Part shown: piece after piece, positions 18,913-28,875 of the stretch
Position numbering within the stretch: the first letter of the stretch is position 1
How the letters are laid out: every line of letters begins with the position of its first letter
Source: Ursidibacter maritimus
GTDB taxonomy: Bacteria; Pseudomonadota; Gammaproteobacteria; Enterobacterales; Pasteurellaceae
Assembly (NCBI RefSeq): GCF_009761395.1
Contig: NZ_LEKN01000013.1
Location: 248,001-312,000 of the forward strand
Reading direction: 5' to 3'
DNA length: 64,000 bases
The notes under the pieces: model-generated
The model's input: the letters and a program-made list of their open reading frames with translations, nothing else
What the model was told of the DNA's origin: nothing
The model's database searches: none
Position numbers and translations under genes: made by a program

Positions 18913-19331
18913 TGGGAAAAACCATTCTCGCCTTTGATTTTGGAACAAATAGTATCGGCTGTGCCGTTGGGCAAAGTATTACAGGCACAGCCCAAGGGCT
19001 ACCGGCTTTTAAAGCCCAAGATGGTATTCCTAACTGGGAGCAAATAGGCAAAGTAATTAGCGAATGGAACCCTGATCTGCTAGTGATTGGTTTACCTTTA
19101 AATATGGATGGTACAGAACAGCCACTTACACAACGAGCTAGAAAATTTGCCAACCGCCTAAATGGACGATTTAACCTACCAATCGCCTTACAAGACGAAC
19201 GACTTACCACGGTTGAAGCCCGTTCTGAAATTTTTGCTCGTGGTGGCTATAAAGCGTTAAAAAAAGATAAAGTCGATTCTATCTCTGCTTGTCTTATTTT
19301 AGAAAGTTGGTTTGAGAATAATATGCTCTAA
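18912..19331 (+). CDS. ruvX: YqgF/RuvX RNase H-like nuclease
   Basis: A 139-residue RNase H-fold protein of the YqgF family, implicated in 16S rRNA 5'-end processing and proposed as a Holliday-junction resolvase. The first acidic motif is [15 protein letters not shown]; the [13 protein letters not shown] strand and [12 protein letters not shown] follow, and a final aspartate lies in [15 protein letters not shown]. It is the last gene of the rsmE operon and ends 3 bases from the convergent ywiC-like gene. Confidence 0.95.
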   Translation: MGKTILAFDFGTNSIGCAVGQSITGTAQGLPAFKAQDGIPNWEQIGKVISEWNPDLLVIGLPLNMDGTEQPLTQRARKFANRLNGRFNLPIALQDERLTTVEARSEIFARGGYKALKKDKVDSISACLILESWFENNML

Positions 19332-19334
19332 TCT

Positions 19335-20045
19335 TTAACAACTCAGTAATGCTAACAAAAATATAAAAACAACCCCAAATTCCAACATTCCGACCTGTTT
19401 TATATTTAATTGTTTTTTCGGGACAATAATCGCTCGCAGTAAAGCGATAAAATAAGCGAAAGCAATCGCATATTGATTAAATAGCAAATAAAGCCCAACA
19501 CATAATAAATGAGAAAAAAGACTTAATTTGAGATATAACGGATTTTTTCTCTCTCTTGCAACGCTTTTTACATATAACGTAGTAGTTATAAAAAAGAGTG
19601 TCGGATGAAGTAATATCCACCATTGATACTGTTCTGTCACTAAATAGTAGCTTGCCATACCAATAATGCCGAAGGTCAAAATTCCCGCAATATCGTTAAT
19701 TAAATTACGTTCATCTTTCTTTTTAGCATAATAAATCTGAATAAGCCCAAGCGGTAAGATAAAAAGAGAAAACTGCAAAATAGCTATTTTATAAAAGAAT
19801 ACTGGAATAGCGAATAATAAGCTAATTACCGCATAAATAATTGCCCATTTTTTATATTTCGCATTATTTTTACGATTAAAAATCGCTAAAAATGGATAAG
19901 AAAAAAAATAAAGAAACAGCCACGAAAGTCCAAAGGAAATATGTTGGACAATAAAGTGGCTTTCAAAAATACCATATAAAAACGGTACAAAAGCCATTAC
20001 TAATGCACCGTGTTGATTTGAAATGATAGGCTTTTCGTTAAACAT
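19335..20045 (-). CDS. YwiC-like integral membrane protein
   Basis: A 236-residue protein with about seven hydrophobic helices and a short polar start ISNQHGALVMAFVPFLYG, which matches the QHGA(W/L) motif that opens the YwiC-like family. No function is known. It is convergent with ruvX (3-base gap) and downstream of a broken ABC-ATPase gene on the same strand, so it may be what is left of a small transporter operon; this last point is inference. Confidence 0.6.
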   Translation of the reverse strand: MFNEKPIISNQHGALVMAFVPFLYGIFESHFIVQHISFGLSWLFLYFFSYPFLAIFNRKNNAKYKKWAIIYAVISLLFAIPVFFYKIAILQFSLFILPLGLIQIYYAKKKDERNLINDIAGILTFGIIGMASYYLVTEQYQWWILLHPTLFFITTTLYVKSVARERKNPLYLKLSLFSHLLCVGLYLLFNQYAIAFAYFIALLRAIIVPKKQLNIKQVGMLEFGVVFIFLLALLSC

Positions 20046-20053
20046 CAGTCAAT

Positions 20054-20178
20054 TTAGCAATAATCTTCAAGGTTGATTACTTTATCACAACTTTTCTCAA
20101 TCAGGTATGGATCGTGGCTAACCAAAATCAATGCACATTGCCTTGCTCGGCACTGTTCAATCAAAAGTTTAGAACATC
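20054..20178 (-). pseudogene. Relic: C-terminal 40 residues of an ABC-transporter ATPase
   Basis: On the minus strand this stretch encodes SKLLIEQCRARQ, then CALILVSHDPYLIEK, SCDKVINLEDYC and a stop. The hydrophobic strand followed by SHD is the switch/H-loop of ABC ATPases, and the spacing to the end is right for the C-terminus of a short ATPase. There is no Walker A, Q-loop or signature motif upstream: an in-frame stop closes the frame just before it. It therefore looks like the surviving tail of a deleted gene. The parent family cannot be named from so short a piece. Confidence 0.6.
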
Positions 20179-20182
20179 AAAG

Positions 20183-20341
20183 CTATTTATTTCCAGGCAA
20201 AGCAGGCTCTTTACTTTCAGTAGGCTTAACACTAGTTTCAACTGTTGGTTTTACTGTTTTTTCCACACTATTGCTCTGAAAATACTCTACAGCAAGTGCA
20301 ACAATGCCGCCAATGACAAACGGAATCAGAAATTTTTTCAT
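20183..20341 (-). CDS. Small predicted membrane-anchored protein, 52 residues
   Basis: A short reading frame with a very good ribosome binding site (AAGGAG, 5 bases upstream) encodes a 52-residue protein: a start MKKF followed by a hydrophobic helix (LIPFVIGGIVALAVEYF), then a polar tail with TVKPTVETSVKPTESK and ending PGNK. This is a membrane anchor with a short disordered tail, or a signal-anchor. It lies 81 bases downstream of recR on the same strand. I do not recognise a family. The helix composition and strong SD argue that it is real. Confidence 0.6.
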   Translation of the reverse strand: MKKFLIPFVIGGIVALAVEYFQSNSVEKTVKPTVETSVKPTESKEPALPGNK

Positions 20342-20422
20342 ACATCTCCTTAAATTAACTCAGTTGTTTAAAAATAATGGAATTTTGGTTAAATAGATAA
20401 ATCTTTTCTAAATAAACGCTAT

Positions 20423-21028
20423 TTATAATTTAATCTCTCTACGACCAGAAAATGAATGCGAGAGTGTTGTTCCATCGACCATTTCTAAATCGCTACCAAT
20501 AGGAATACCGTGAGCAATTCGAGTTACTTTAACATTATACATCGCACAAATTTCAGCTATGTAATTCGCTGTTGCTTCACCTTCAATCGTTGGATTTGTC
20601 GCTACAATGACTTCGTGGAAAGATTCATTTTCTAATCTTTGTTGCAATAAGTCTAAACCGATTTCTCGTGGTCCAATCCCATCAAGAGGAGATAAACGTC
20701 CCATCAATACAAAATATCGTCCCGAAAACTGCCCAGTTTGCTCGATAGCAGGAATATCCGAAGGCATTTCAACCACACAAAGTTGCCCGCTCATTTGACG
20801 GCGATAATTCTGACAAATGTTACATTCATCTTCTTCAGTAAAAGTACGGCAAGAACGGCAATGTCCAATGTGAGTCATTGCTTCGTGTAATGCTTTAGAA
20901 AGATGTAAACCACCATTGCGATTACGTTGTAATAAATGATATGCCATTCGCTGTGCAGATTTAGGCCCGACGCCTGGTAAAGCACGTAGTGATTCAATAA
21001 GATTTTCGAGTAAAGGGCTAATTTGCAT
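20423..21028 (-). CDS. recR: Recombination mediator RecR
   Basis: RecR works with RecF and RecO to load RecA on gapped DNA. The 201-residue protein shows the N-terminal helix-hairpin-helix [20 protein letters not shown], a C4 zinc finger with HCRSC and CNICQN, and a Toprim domain beginning [17 protein letters not shown] with the acidic motif later. Its usual partner ybaB is not adjacent; the upstream neighbour is the divergent uraA. Confidence 0.97.
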   Translation of the reverse strand: MQISPLLENLIESLRALPGVGPKSAQRMAYHLLQRNRNGGLHLSKALHEAMTHIGHCRSCRTFTEEDECNICQNYRRQMSGQLCVVEMPSDIPAIEQTGQFSGRYFVLMGRLSPLDGIGPREIGLDLLQQRLENESFHEVIVATNPTIEGEATANYIAEICAMYNVKVTRIAHGIPIGSDLEMVDGTTLSHSFSGRREIKL

Positions 21029-21102
21029 AGATAAAACCTAATATCAATAATTAAGCACGCATTTTATGATTTAACGTTCACAATCACAAGAACTGTAAAA
21101 AT

Positions 21103-21145
21103 TTGATCGATATCCAAAGATATTTATCCCTTTTTCCGCTATAAT
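21103..21145 (+). promoter_or_regulatory. uraA promoter: TATAAT with FNR-like site at about -42
   Basis: A perfect TATAAT lies at 21140-21145, about 80 bases before uraA, with no good -35. At 21103-21116 the sequence TTGAT-CGAT-ATCCA resembles the FNR consensus TTGAT-N4-ATCAA with one change, centred about 42 bases ahead of the likely start, the class II position. A weak GTTATC/GATAAC hairpin sits in the leader. Confidence 0.4.
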
Positions 21146-21224
21146 CCGCGCCCGAGTTATCCTGTAAGATAACCTTTTACTACTTTAATAATGAAGTTAA
21201 TTCAAACTGAGAGTTGAAACTAAA

Positions 21225-22451
21225 ATGACAACAGAAAATATCAGCACGCCAAAACAGGCGTTTGTTGGCTTACAAATGCTATTTGTCGCATTTGGAGCTT
21301 TAGTTCTTGTTCCGTTAATTACGGGTCTTGATCCTAATACTGCACTTTTAACAGCAGGTGTCGGCACACTACTTTTCCAACTTTGTACTAAAGGGCAAGT
21401 GCCAATTTTCCTTGCATCTTCCTTTGCTTTCATCGCACCTATTCAATATGGTGTACAGCAATGGGGCATTCCAGTCACAATGGGTGGATTGATTTTTACA
21501 GGATTAATCTATTTTGCACTTTCCGCTTTAGTGAAACTAAAGGGAGTGACGATTTTAGATAAACTTTTCCCACCTGTTGTTGTTGGTCCTGTTATCATTA
21601 TCATCGGTTTAGGTCTAGCACCCGTTGCCGTAGATATGGCATTAGGCAAAACAAGCAATGTGCCTTATGAGCAAGCTATTATCGTTTCCATGGTAACCTT
21701 AGTTACAACCTTAATCGTGGCAGTATTTGCTAAAGGCTTAATGAAACTTGTGCCAATTATGTTTGCGATTGTGGTTGGTTATATCCTGTCTATCTTTATG
21801 GGATTAGTAAATTTCCAACCAGTGCTTGATGCGGCGTGGTTTAGCTTACCACACCTCACCACACCTGAATTCAAACTTGAAGCAATTTTATATTTACTAC
21901 CTATTGCACTTGCTCCAGCCGTTGAACACGTTGGTGGCATTATGGCAATTAGTTCTGTAACAGGTAAAAATTTCTTACATAAACCAGGTTTACATCGTAC
22001 CTTATTAGGTGATGGTGTCGCGACATCTGCAGCAGCAATGTTAGGTGGTCCACCAAATACAACCTATGCGGAAGTAACTGGCGCAGTAATGCTAACGAAA
22101 AACTTCAACCCACGAGTAATGACATGGGCGGCTTGTTGGGCTATCGGTATCTCTTTCTGCGGAAAAGTCGGGGCATTCTTACAAACTATCCCTGGCGTTG
22201 TAATGGGCGGTATTATGATGTTAGTGTTTGGCTCAATCGCTGCTGTGGGTATGAGTACTTTAATTCGCGCCAAAGTAGATATGGGCGAAGCACGCAATTT
22301 ATGTATTGTTTCAGTGGTAATGACATTTGGTATCGGTGGAATGTTAGTCAATGTTGGCGAGTTTTCACTAAAAGGCATCAGCCTTTGTGCGATTGTAGCT
22401 ATTCTTTTAAACCTAGTTTTACCAAAAGCACCTGAACCAAAGGATGACTAA
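21225..22451 (+). CDS. uraA: Uracil permease (NCS2 family)
   Basis: UraA is a proton-coupled uracil importer in the inner membrane. The 408-residue protein has about 14 hydrophobic segments. Family motifs are [25 protein letters not shown] at the start, the substrate-site glutamate in [16 protein letters not shown], and [29 protein letters not shown]. It is a single-gene unit closed by an uptake-sequence hairpin. A PyrR homologue is encoded elsewhere in the window, but I see no clear PyrR attenuator here. Confidence 0.95.
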   Translation: MTTENISTPKQAFVGLQMLFVAFGALVLVPLITGLDPNTALLTAGVGTLLFQLCTKGQVPIFLASSFAFIAPIQYGVQQWGIPVTMGGLIFTGLIYFALSALVKLKGVTILDKLFPPVVVGPVIIIIGLGLAPVAVDMALGKTSNVPYEQAIIVSMVTLVTTLIVAVFAKGLMKLVPIMFAIVVGYILSIFMGLVNFQPVLDAAWFSLPHLTTPEFKLEAILYLLPIALAPAVEHVGGIMAISSVTGKNFLHKPGLHRTLLGDGVATSAAAMLGGPPNTTYAEVTGAVMLTKNFNPRVMTWAACWAIGISFCGKVGAFLQTIPGVVMGGIMMLVFGSIAAVGMSTLIRAKVDMGEARNLCIVSVVMTFGIGGMLVNVGEFSLKGISLCAIVAILLNLVLPKAPEPKDD

Positions 22452-22481
22452 CCCATAGTCTAGCTACTTTACCCATTCAGA

Positions 22482-22537
22482 TAAGCGGTCGCTTTTACAG
22501 GATTTTTTGCAAAACTCTGCTAAAATCGGACCGCTTA
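22482..22537 (+). terminator. Inverted uptake-sequence pair after uraA
   Basis: TAAGCGGTC (22482-22490) and GACCGCTTA (22529-22537) are perfect complements, enclosing GATTTTTTGCAAAAC. It is the only hairpin in the gap between uraA and grxA and probably ends uraA transcription. Confidence 0.65.
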
Positions 22538-22563
22538 CTTATTTAATATATTAAGAGGATACT

Positions 22564-22827
22564 ATGTTCGTAGAAATTTACGGTCGTTTGACTTGCCCAT
22601 ATTGCACTCGTGCAAACGCTTTAGCAGAAAAAATGAAAGCCGAATTAGTCGATTTTGATTTTGAATTTATTGATATGATTGCTAAAAATATTTCAAAAGA
22701 AGATTTAGAACCACGCGTTGGTAAACACGTTGCCACCGTACCACAAATTTTCTTAGATAATCAACACGTTGGTGGTTGTACCGATTTCCAAGCACTTGTA
22801 AAAGAAAAGTTTGGGATTGAAGTATAA
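22564..22827 (+). CDS. grxA: Glutaredoxin 1
   Basis: An 87-residue dithiol glutaredoxin. The redox site is CPYC at residues 11-14 (YGRLTCPYC), the glutathione-binding TVPQIFLDN and GGCTDFQALVKEKFG follow. Length and sequence match GrxA rather than GrxC. It reduces ribonucleotide reductase and protein disulfides in the cytoplasm. An AAGAGGA ribosome binding site and its own terminator mark it as a single gene. Confidence 0.94.
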   Translation: MFVEIYGRLTCPYCTRANALAEKMKAELVDFDFEFIDMIAKNISKEDLEPRVGKHVATVPQIFLDNQHVGGCTDFQALVKEKFGIEV

Positions 22828-22833
22828 AACGCG

Positions 22834-22863
22834 AGGGCTAGAATAATAAATTCTAGCCCTTTC
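22834..22863 (+). terminator. Rho-independent terminator of grxA
   Basis: A perfect 10-bp stem AGGGCTAGAA/TTCTAGCCCT, 7-base loop, then TTTCT. It may also serve the convergent rep gene. Confidence 0.88.
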
Positions 22864-22875
22864 TATTATGGATAA

Positions 22876-24897
22876 CTATTTCTTATTCGCCATCAACATT
22901 GCACGTAAATTAGCGATATTACTTTCTATTTTTTGCTTTTTTTGTTGCTCACTAAGCGGTGGTTTATTACGTTCCCATTGCAAATCATCTTGGGGAAGTT
23001 CAAGCAGAAAACGGCTGACTTCAGGCTTTATAATCTCACCATAGTGACTGCGTTCTTTACACAAAGAGAAAGTTAAAGTTTGTTGAGCCCGAGTAATACC
23101 AACATAGGCTAAACGGCGCTCTTCTTCCACGTTATCTTCATCAATACTGGTTTGGTGAGGCAAAATGCCTTCTTCCATTCCAATTAAAAAAACATGGGGA
23201 AATTCTAAACCCTTTGAGGCATGTAAAGTCATTAGCTGAACTTGATCGCTCTCATCGTCATCTTCCGAACGCTCCATCATATCGCGTAAAGTGAGATTAG
23301 TAACCGCTTGGTTCAAGCTCATCGGTTCATTGATTTCATCACCCTCTAGCATTTTTTGCACCCACTCAAACAGTGTTTGTACGTTACGGCTTTGCATTTC
23401 AGCAGCCTTCGGAGTGGTTGCTGTTTCATAGAGATAGGTTTCATACTGAATATGTGCCAACATCTCTTTAATTGCAGATTGTGGCTCCGATCTTACCGCT
23501 TGATCCGAAAGCTCAACCACCCAACGAGCAAAATTCTGCAAGGCTTGATAAGGCTTGGGCGTTAAGCGTTGAATAAGTTCAAAATCAAAAATTGCTTCAA
23601 ATAGACTAACCTGTTTTTGATTTGCCAACTGTCCTAATTTTTCTAGGGTAGCCGCTCCAATTTCTCGCTTAGGCGTATTCACAATGCGTAAAAACGCCGC
23701 ATCATCATCTTGATTCACTAGCAAGCGTAAATACGCCAACATATCTTTAATTTCTGTTTTAGCAAAAAACGATGTTCCCCCAGAAATTTTGTAGGGGATA
23801 CGGTTTTGAATCAGCAATTTTTCTAATAACCGTGATTGATGATTGCCTCGATATAAAATTGCATAATCTTTATATTTGGTTTTACGAGAATAACGATGAG
23901 CAATCAGCTCACCTACAATACGCTCTGCCTCAAACTCTTCATTTTTGGCTTCAATCACATTTAATTTCTCGCCTTCTCCCAGCTGTGAAAAGAGCCGTTT
24001 TTCAAAAAGGTGAGCGTTGTTATCAATTAAAATGTTGGCACAGTGCAAAATACGTTGGCTAGAACGATAGTTTTGTTCTAGCTTAATCACTCGTAATTGC
24101 GGGAAATCGTGGCGAAGTCGCCCGATATTTTCAGGCCTTGCCCCCCGCCAAGAATAGATGGACTGATCATCATCGCCAACCACCGTAAAATTCCCTTGCT
24201 CACCCACAATCAATTTTATTAACTCATATTGGCTTGTATTGGTATCTTGATATTCATCCACCAACAAATAACGAATTTTCTGTTGCCAACGCTCTTTCGC
24301 TTCAGGAAACTGACGAAATAATAACGTGGGGAGCATAATTAAATCATCGAAATCTAACGCATTATAAGCCTTGAGCTGATTTTGGTATTGTTGATAAAAA
24401 TGGGAAAATACACGCTCACGATCACTACTGGCAACCCCAACAACTTGCTCAGGCGAAAGCAGATCATTTTTCCAGTTTGAGATGGTATTTACTAGCTGTT
24501 TCAGTAGATCTTTATCTTCTGTTACCGTTTCTGGCAGAAGGTGTTTGAGCAATGCGATTTGGTCGTGTTCATCAAACAACGTCATTCCTGATTTATAGCC
24601 AAGTAACTTATGCTCACGTTTGAGAATTTCAAACCCAAGTGTATGGAACGTAGAAATGGTTAGCCCTTTGCTCTTGTCTTTACCGATAGAATGTGCCACA
24701 CGTTCTCGCATTTCACGAGCAGCTTTATTGGTAAAGGTAACTGCTGCAATCTGCTTTGGTGAATAACCGCAATGGGCAATAAGATGTGCAATTTTATTGA
24801 TGATAACCCTTGTTTTGCCCGAGCCAGCCCCTGCTAATACAAGGCAAGCCCCAGTAGTATATTCTACCGCTTGTTGTTGTTGAGCATTTAGTTTCAT
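22876..24897 (-). CDS. rep: ATP-dependent DNA helicase Rep
   Basis: Rep is a superfamily 1A 3'-5' helicase that helps replication forks pass protein roadblocks. The 673-residue protein starts with [32 protein letters not shown] (Q motif and Walker A), followed by [13 protein letters not shown], the DEXX motif [16 protein letters not shown], the [10 protein letters not shown] motif, and [21 protein letters not shown] and [11 protein letters not shown] in domain 2. Length and the early MKLN start distinguish it from UvrD (about 720). It is divergent from recB. Confidence 0.96.
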   Translation of the reverse strand: MKLNAQQQQAVEYTTGACLVLAGAGSGKTRVIINKIAHLIAHCGYSPKQIAAVTFTNKAAREMRERVAHSIGKDKSKGLTISTFHTLGFEILKREHKLLGYKSGMTLFDEHDQIALLKHLLPETVTEDKDLLKQLVNTISNWKNDLLSPEQVVGVASSDRERVFSHFYQQYQNQLKAYNALDFDDLIMLPTLLFRQFPEAKERWQQKIRYLLVDEYQDTNTSQYELIKLIVGEQGNFTVVGDDDQSIYSWRGARPENIGRLRHDFPQLRVIKLEQNYRSSQRILHCANILIDNNAHLFEKRLFSQLGEGEKLNVIEAKNEEFEAERIVGELIAHRYSRKTKYKDYAILYRGNHQSRLLEKLLIQNRIPYKISGGTSFFAKTEIKDMLAYLRLLVNQDDDAAFLRIVNTPKREIGAATLEKLGQLANQKQVSLFEAIFDFELIQRLTPKPYQALQNFARWVVELSDQAVRSEPQSAIKEMLAHIQYETYLYETATTPKAAEMQSRNVQTLFEWVQKMLEGDEINEPMSLNQAVTNLTLRDMMERSEDDDESDQVQLMTLHASKGLEFPHVFLIGMEEGILPHQTSIDEDNVEEERRLAYVGITRAQQTLTFSLCKERSHYGEIIKPEVSRFLLELPQDDLQWERNKPPLSEQQKKQKIESNIANLRAMLMANKK

Positions 24898-24925
24898 CTT
24901 ATTACCCTTTCTTTTTAACTATTAT

Positions 24926-24979
24926 AAGCGGTGAGATTGTAGTGATTTTTTGTAAATTGTCGAATAAAACTGACCGCTT
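24926..24979. repeat. Inverted uptake-sequence pair between divergent rep and recB
   Basis: AAGCGGT (24926-24932) and ACCGCTT (24973-24979) enclose GATTTTTTGTAAATTG. Both flanking genes point away, so here the pair is not at a transcript end and a terminator role is not obvious. Confidence 0.6.
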
Positions 24980-25031
24980 GCAATTTGAGTGGTAAAATTT
25001 AGCACATTGTTCACTTTGTTTTTTAGACGCT

Positions 25032-28000
25032 ATGCAAACACTTGATCCTATTTCATTACCCCTTGATCGTTCTTGTTTAATTGAAGCCTCCGCAGGTACA
25101 GGAAAAACCTACACAATGGCAAACCTATATTTGCGTTTGCTACTTGGAGTAGGGTGTGAGCCACTAATGGTGGAGCAAATTTTGGTGGTAACTTTTACCA
25201 AAGCGGCAACGCAAGAATTACGAGATCGTATTCGTAAAAATTTAGGAAAATTTGCTGAAATAGTGCGTAATCCAACGTCCCCCAAAAACCGTCAGACCTT
25301 TATAGATGAGCCTTTTTTTGCTCAACTTTATGAACAAGTTCAACACAATGAGCAAGAAGCCCTACTACGTTTAAAAGTCGCAGAACAAGATATCGATCTT
25401 GCCAGTATTTTTACCATTGATAGCTTTTGCCAAAAGATGCTCTTTCAGTTTGCGTTTGATTCGGGCGTACGTTTTGATATTGATTTACAAACCGATGAAT
25501 CAGAATTATTAAGACGTTTAAGTGAAGAAACGTGGCGAGAGCTTTTTTATACCAGTGATCTGCAAGAAACCAAATTGGTCGCAGAACTGCTAATTAGCCC
25601 AAATTCAGCATTAAGAAATGTAAAACATCTTTTATCAGGTTTGCTACCTGAGCTTACCCCAGAACAACAAGCATTTTTAAGCTCCGATTATGTTGCACAA
25701 GCGGCAGCTTTAGCCAAATTTATTGCAAATTGTAAAAGCTATTGGCAAGAAAACCATAATGAGATTATTTCCCCTATTCAGCAGATTTTAGCCTTACAGC
25801 AACAGGGGCAAATTAAAGTACTTGATGGGCGAAGTTACAAAGAAGATAGCTTATTAAATAAATGGCTGCCAACCCTTGAGCAGTGGGCGAATAGCGAAAG
25901 TTTAGATTTCCCGACCGAATTAAAATATTTTTCACAATCTCATTTGGCAGAAAAAACCAGTAAAGGAGCGGACACCCCTGAAAATACGCATTTTAGTGCA
26001 ATTGATGAGATGATTTCGACTTATCAGCAGACCTTTGCGAACACGCAAAACGAGATCAAAACAAAACTGCTCTACCGCTATTTCAATCACTTAAATCAAA
26101 AATTGCAGGCATTTAAAAACAGCCATTCGCAGAAAAACTTTTCTGATATGTTGCACTATTTTTATCACGCTTTGTATGGAAAAAATGGCAAACAGCTTGC
26201 CGAAAAAATTCGCCAGCAATACACTTTTGCGATGATTGATGAATCACAAGATACCGATCAAATCCAATATCAGATCTTTAAACAGATTTTTATGATGTCG
26301 GAAAAACCAAGTGGCTTTATTATGATTGGTGATCCAAAGCAGTCGATCTATAAATTTCGTGGGGCAGATATTTTTTCTTATTTAGACGCATCAGAAGAAG
26401 TTAGCGAAAAATTTACGCTACCGAAAAACTGGCGTTCTTTGCCTGAAGTGGTGGATTTTGTAAATCAACTATTTCTTTTTAAATCAACGGAATACGGTTC
26501 TCCGTTTATTTATCCTGAAATTACATTTTTACCCGTAGAAAGCGAAGAAACAAAAAGTCATTTATGTGAAGGGCAACACGCCATCAATTTTTATCTTCAC
26601 CCGAAAAAGAGCGAAGTTGCCGAGCAATGTGCAGAACAAATTGCGACACAACTGATTGCCGCACAGCGAGGGGAATTATTTGTTGCTGAGCAGAAAATCA
26701 GTGAAGATGAACAAGGTAATCAACAAAAACAACTTATTTCTCGCACTTTACAACCGAAAGATATTGCGATTCTAGTCCGCTCTCATTCCGATGCAGCCCA
26801 AATACAACAAGCACTGGCAAAACGTAACATTCAGTCGGTGTTTTTATCGGAAAGATCTTCCGTATATCAAACCCAAGAAGCTGCAGATTTATTGTTAATT
26901 CTCACCGCTTGTTTAAATCCGTTGCATCAAAAATCAGTGCTTGCTGCCATCGGTTGTGGCTTGTGGGGTCTAGATTCAAATGAAATTTATCAACTGAAAC
27001 ATTCTGAAGAGAGTTGGGATTATTGCGTAGAATCCTTCATTCACTATCAGCAAATTTGGCAACAACAGGGTATTCTGCCGATGTTACATCAGCTTTATAT
27101 TCAACAACTGCTTGAACGAGTTAGAATGAGTGTAAATGCGGATCGCCGTATTACCAATATGCTCCATTTAGCTGAATTATTACAAGAGCGAATGGAAACT
27201 GCCGAAAATGAATCTAGCTTGTTACGTTGGTTTGCTCAACAGATTGAAGAACCTGATGTGAATGATGAACAAATTCTCCGCTTAGAAAGTGAAGAAGATT
27301 TAGTAAAAATCATCACAATTCATAAATCCAAAGGGTTGGAATACCCAGTGGTTTGGCTACCATTTTTAGGCAAAACTAATAAAGGTGCGGATACCCCTTC
27401 CTTAGCGATTTATCGTAATCAAGACAAACAGCAAGTTTGGTTGCTCGGTGAGCAAGATGACGACATCAAAAATTTACGCAATAACGAAGAATATGCGGAA
27501 GAGCTTCGCTTACTTTATGTCGCATTAACGCGTGCCAAATATCAACTTCATCTAATGTTGCCTGAAGAATGGACGGCAAGTTGGAGTGCAATGCACTATG
27601 TGCTGACTGATGGAAATATCAGCAAAGACACTAAAACCGAAGAATGTTTAGCCCGCAAAGGTATTCTGAAAAATATCATCAAGTTAAATGAATTGAGCGA
27701 AGTAACGAAGTGGACTAAAACAGCAGAAACACAATCTACCACACCACAAGCACGAGTATTCAAGACCAAAATTAACGAAAGTGGCTTAATTACCAGTTTC
27801 ACCGCTCTTCAAGCTCAAAATGAACGTTTGCAAAATAGAGAGCAAAAGCTACCGCTTGTGAGACTATCTGATGACGCACTAGACTACGATAGTGCGACTG
27901 TGCCTGATATATCATTTGATGAAACAGGTGTAGAACAAGCAACAGAGCAAACCTTCAGCCCGTATCAATTCCCTCATAGCACCAAAGTGGGTAATTTGTT

Positions 28001-28655
28001 ACACCGCTATTTTGAATTGCTAGATTTTACTCAACCTATTGATATTGAAAGCATTCAAACACTATGCGAACAACTAAATTTATCAGCTGAATGGATTGAG
28101 CCAACACAGCAATGGCTAACACAAGTTCTAAATACGCCATTTGGCGATCAACCATTCAAGTTATCGGATATTCCAACACAACAACGCTTGAATGAATGGC
28201 AATTCTACTTACGCTTGCGGAATAAAACTGCGTTACCTAAGTTAAATACATTGCTTAAACAGCACAGTCCTTTTGAGCATTTACCCGACTTGCAACTCCC
28301 CCAATTAGAAGGCTTTGTGCGTGGCTTTATTGACTGTATTGTGGAGCATCAAGGAAAGTACTATCTACTGGATTACAAATCGAACTTCTTAGGTATATTT
28401 GAACAAGATTACACCCAAGACCGCCTTGCAAAAACAATGGTACAATTCCGTTATGATTTACAGTATTTACTTTACACCCTAGCTTTCCACCGTTATTTAC
28501 GCTCTCGTCTAGGCAAAAACTACGACTATCAGCGAGATTTTGGCGGCGTGGCTTATCTCTTTCTTAGAGCAATGAATGAAGAAACTCAAAATGGCGTGTT
28601 TTTTGATAAGCCGAGTGAAATATTGATTAACGAATTGGATAGTCTATTTGAATAA
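25032..28655 (+). CDS. recB: Exodeoxyribonuclease V subunit beta (RecB)
   Basis: RecB is the 3'-5' helicase and nuclease subunit of RecBCD, which processes double-strand ends. The 1207-residue length is normal. The helicase part has SLIEASAGTGKTYTMANLYLRL (Walker A), the DEXX motif AMIDESQDTDQIQYQIF, GDPKQSIYKFRGAD, and IHKSKGLEYPVVWLPF. The nuclease domain at the C-terminus shows GFVRGFIDCIVEHQGKYYLLDYKSNFLG with the catalytic D and DYK motif. recC and recD are not adjacent, unlike the recC-recB-recD cluster of E. coli. No convincing Shine-Dalgarno is seen at the chosen start, which is fixed by the conserved N-terminus. Confidence 0.97.
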   Translation: MQTLDPISLPLDRSCLIEASAGTGKTYTMANLYLRLLLGVGCEPLMVEQILVVTFTKAATQELRDRIRKNLGKFAEIVRNPTSPKNRQTFIDEPFFAQLYEQVQHNEQEALLRLKVAEQDIDLASIFTIDSFCQKMLFQFAFDSGVRFDIDLQTDESELLRRLSEETWRELFYTSDLQETKLVAELLISPNSALRNVKHLLSGLLPELTPEQQAFLSSDYVAQAAALAKFIANCKSYWQENHNEIISPIQQILALQQQGQIKVLDGRSYKEDSLLNKWLPTLEQWANSESLDFPTELKYFSQSHLAEKTSKGADTPENTHFSAIDEMISTYQQTFANTQNEIKTKLLYRYFNHLNQKLQAFKNSHSQKNFSDMLHYFYHALYGKNGKQLAEKIRQQYTFAMIDESQDTDQIQYQIFKQIFMMSEKPSGFIMIGDPKQSIYKFRGADIFSYLDASEEVSEKFTLPKNWRSLPEVVDFVNQLFLFKSTEYGSPFIYPEITFLPVESEETKSHLCEGQHAINFYLHPKKSEVAEQCAEQIATQLIAAQRGELFVAEQKISEDEQGNQQKQLISRTLQPKDIAILVRSHSDAAQIQQALAKRNIQSVFLSERSSVYQTQEAADLLLILTACLNPLHQKSVLAAIGCGLWGLDSNEIYQLKHSEESWDYCVESFIHYQQIWQQQGILPMLHQLYIQQLLERVRMSVNADRRITNMLHLAELLQERMETAENESSLLRWFAQQIEEPDVNDEQILRLESEEDLVKIITIHKSKGLEYPVVWLPFLGKTNKGADTPSLAIYRNQDKQQVWLLGEQDDDIKNLRNNEEYAEELRLLYVALTRAKYQLHLMLPEEWTASWSAMHYVLTDGNISKDTKTEECLARKGILKNIIKLNELSEVTKWTKTAETQSTTPQARVFKTKINESGLITSFTALQAQNERLQNREQKLPLVRLSDDALDYDSATVPDISFDETGVEQATEQTFSPYQFPHSTKVGNLLHRYFELLDFTQPIDIESIQTLCEQLNLSAEWIEPTQQWLTQVLNTPFGDQPFKLSDIPTQQRLNEWQFYLRLRNKTALPKLNTLLKQHSPFEHLPDLQLPQLEGFVRGFIDCIVEHQGKYYLLDYKSNFLGIFEQDYTQDRLAKTMVQFRYDLQYLLYTLAFHRYLRSRLGKNYDYQRDFGGVAYLFLRAMNEETQNGVFFDKPSEILINELDSLFE

Positions 28656-28875
28656 TAATACGCTAGATAGTCTTTCAGATATGGCTATGCTTGGAAAATA
28701 AAAACTTATGAATGAATGCTGAAACAAGATCAAACATTGAGAGATAACGGATATGATTTAGCTCAGTTCAAACTAGTATTCAAAATGTACTATTATTCGA
28801 ATCAGATTACACTGGAGAAATAAGACATTGAAAATTATCTGATAAGAGAGGATATAAAAGTTAGGATATGAAATT

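Noticed and set aside
21156-21178. GTTATC/GATAAC hairpin plus CTTTT as a PyrR-type attenuator of uraA
   Set aside because: The stem is only 6 bp, there is no antiterminator partner and no conserved PyrR loop.
28716-28832. 38-codon frame between recB and the lipoprotein gene
   Set aside because: No ribosome binding site, no recognisable similarity; kept only as part of the islet note.
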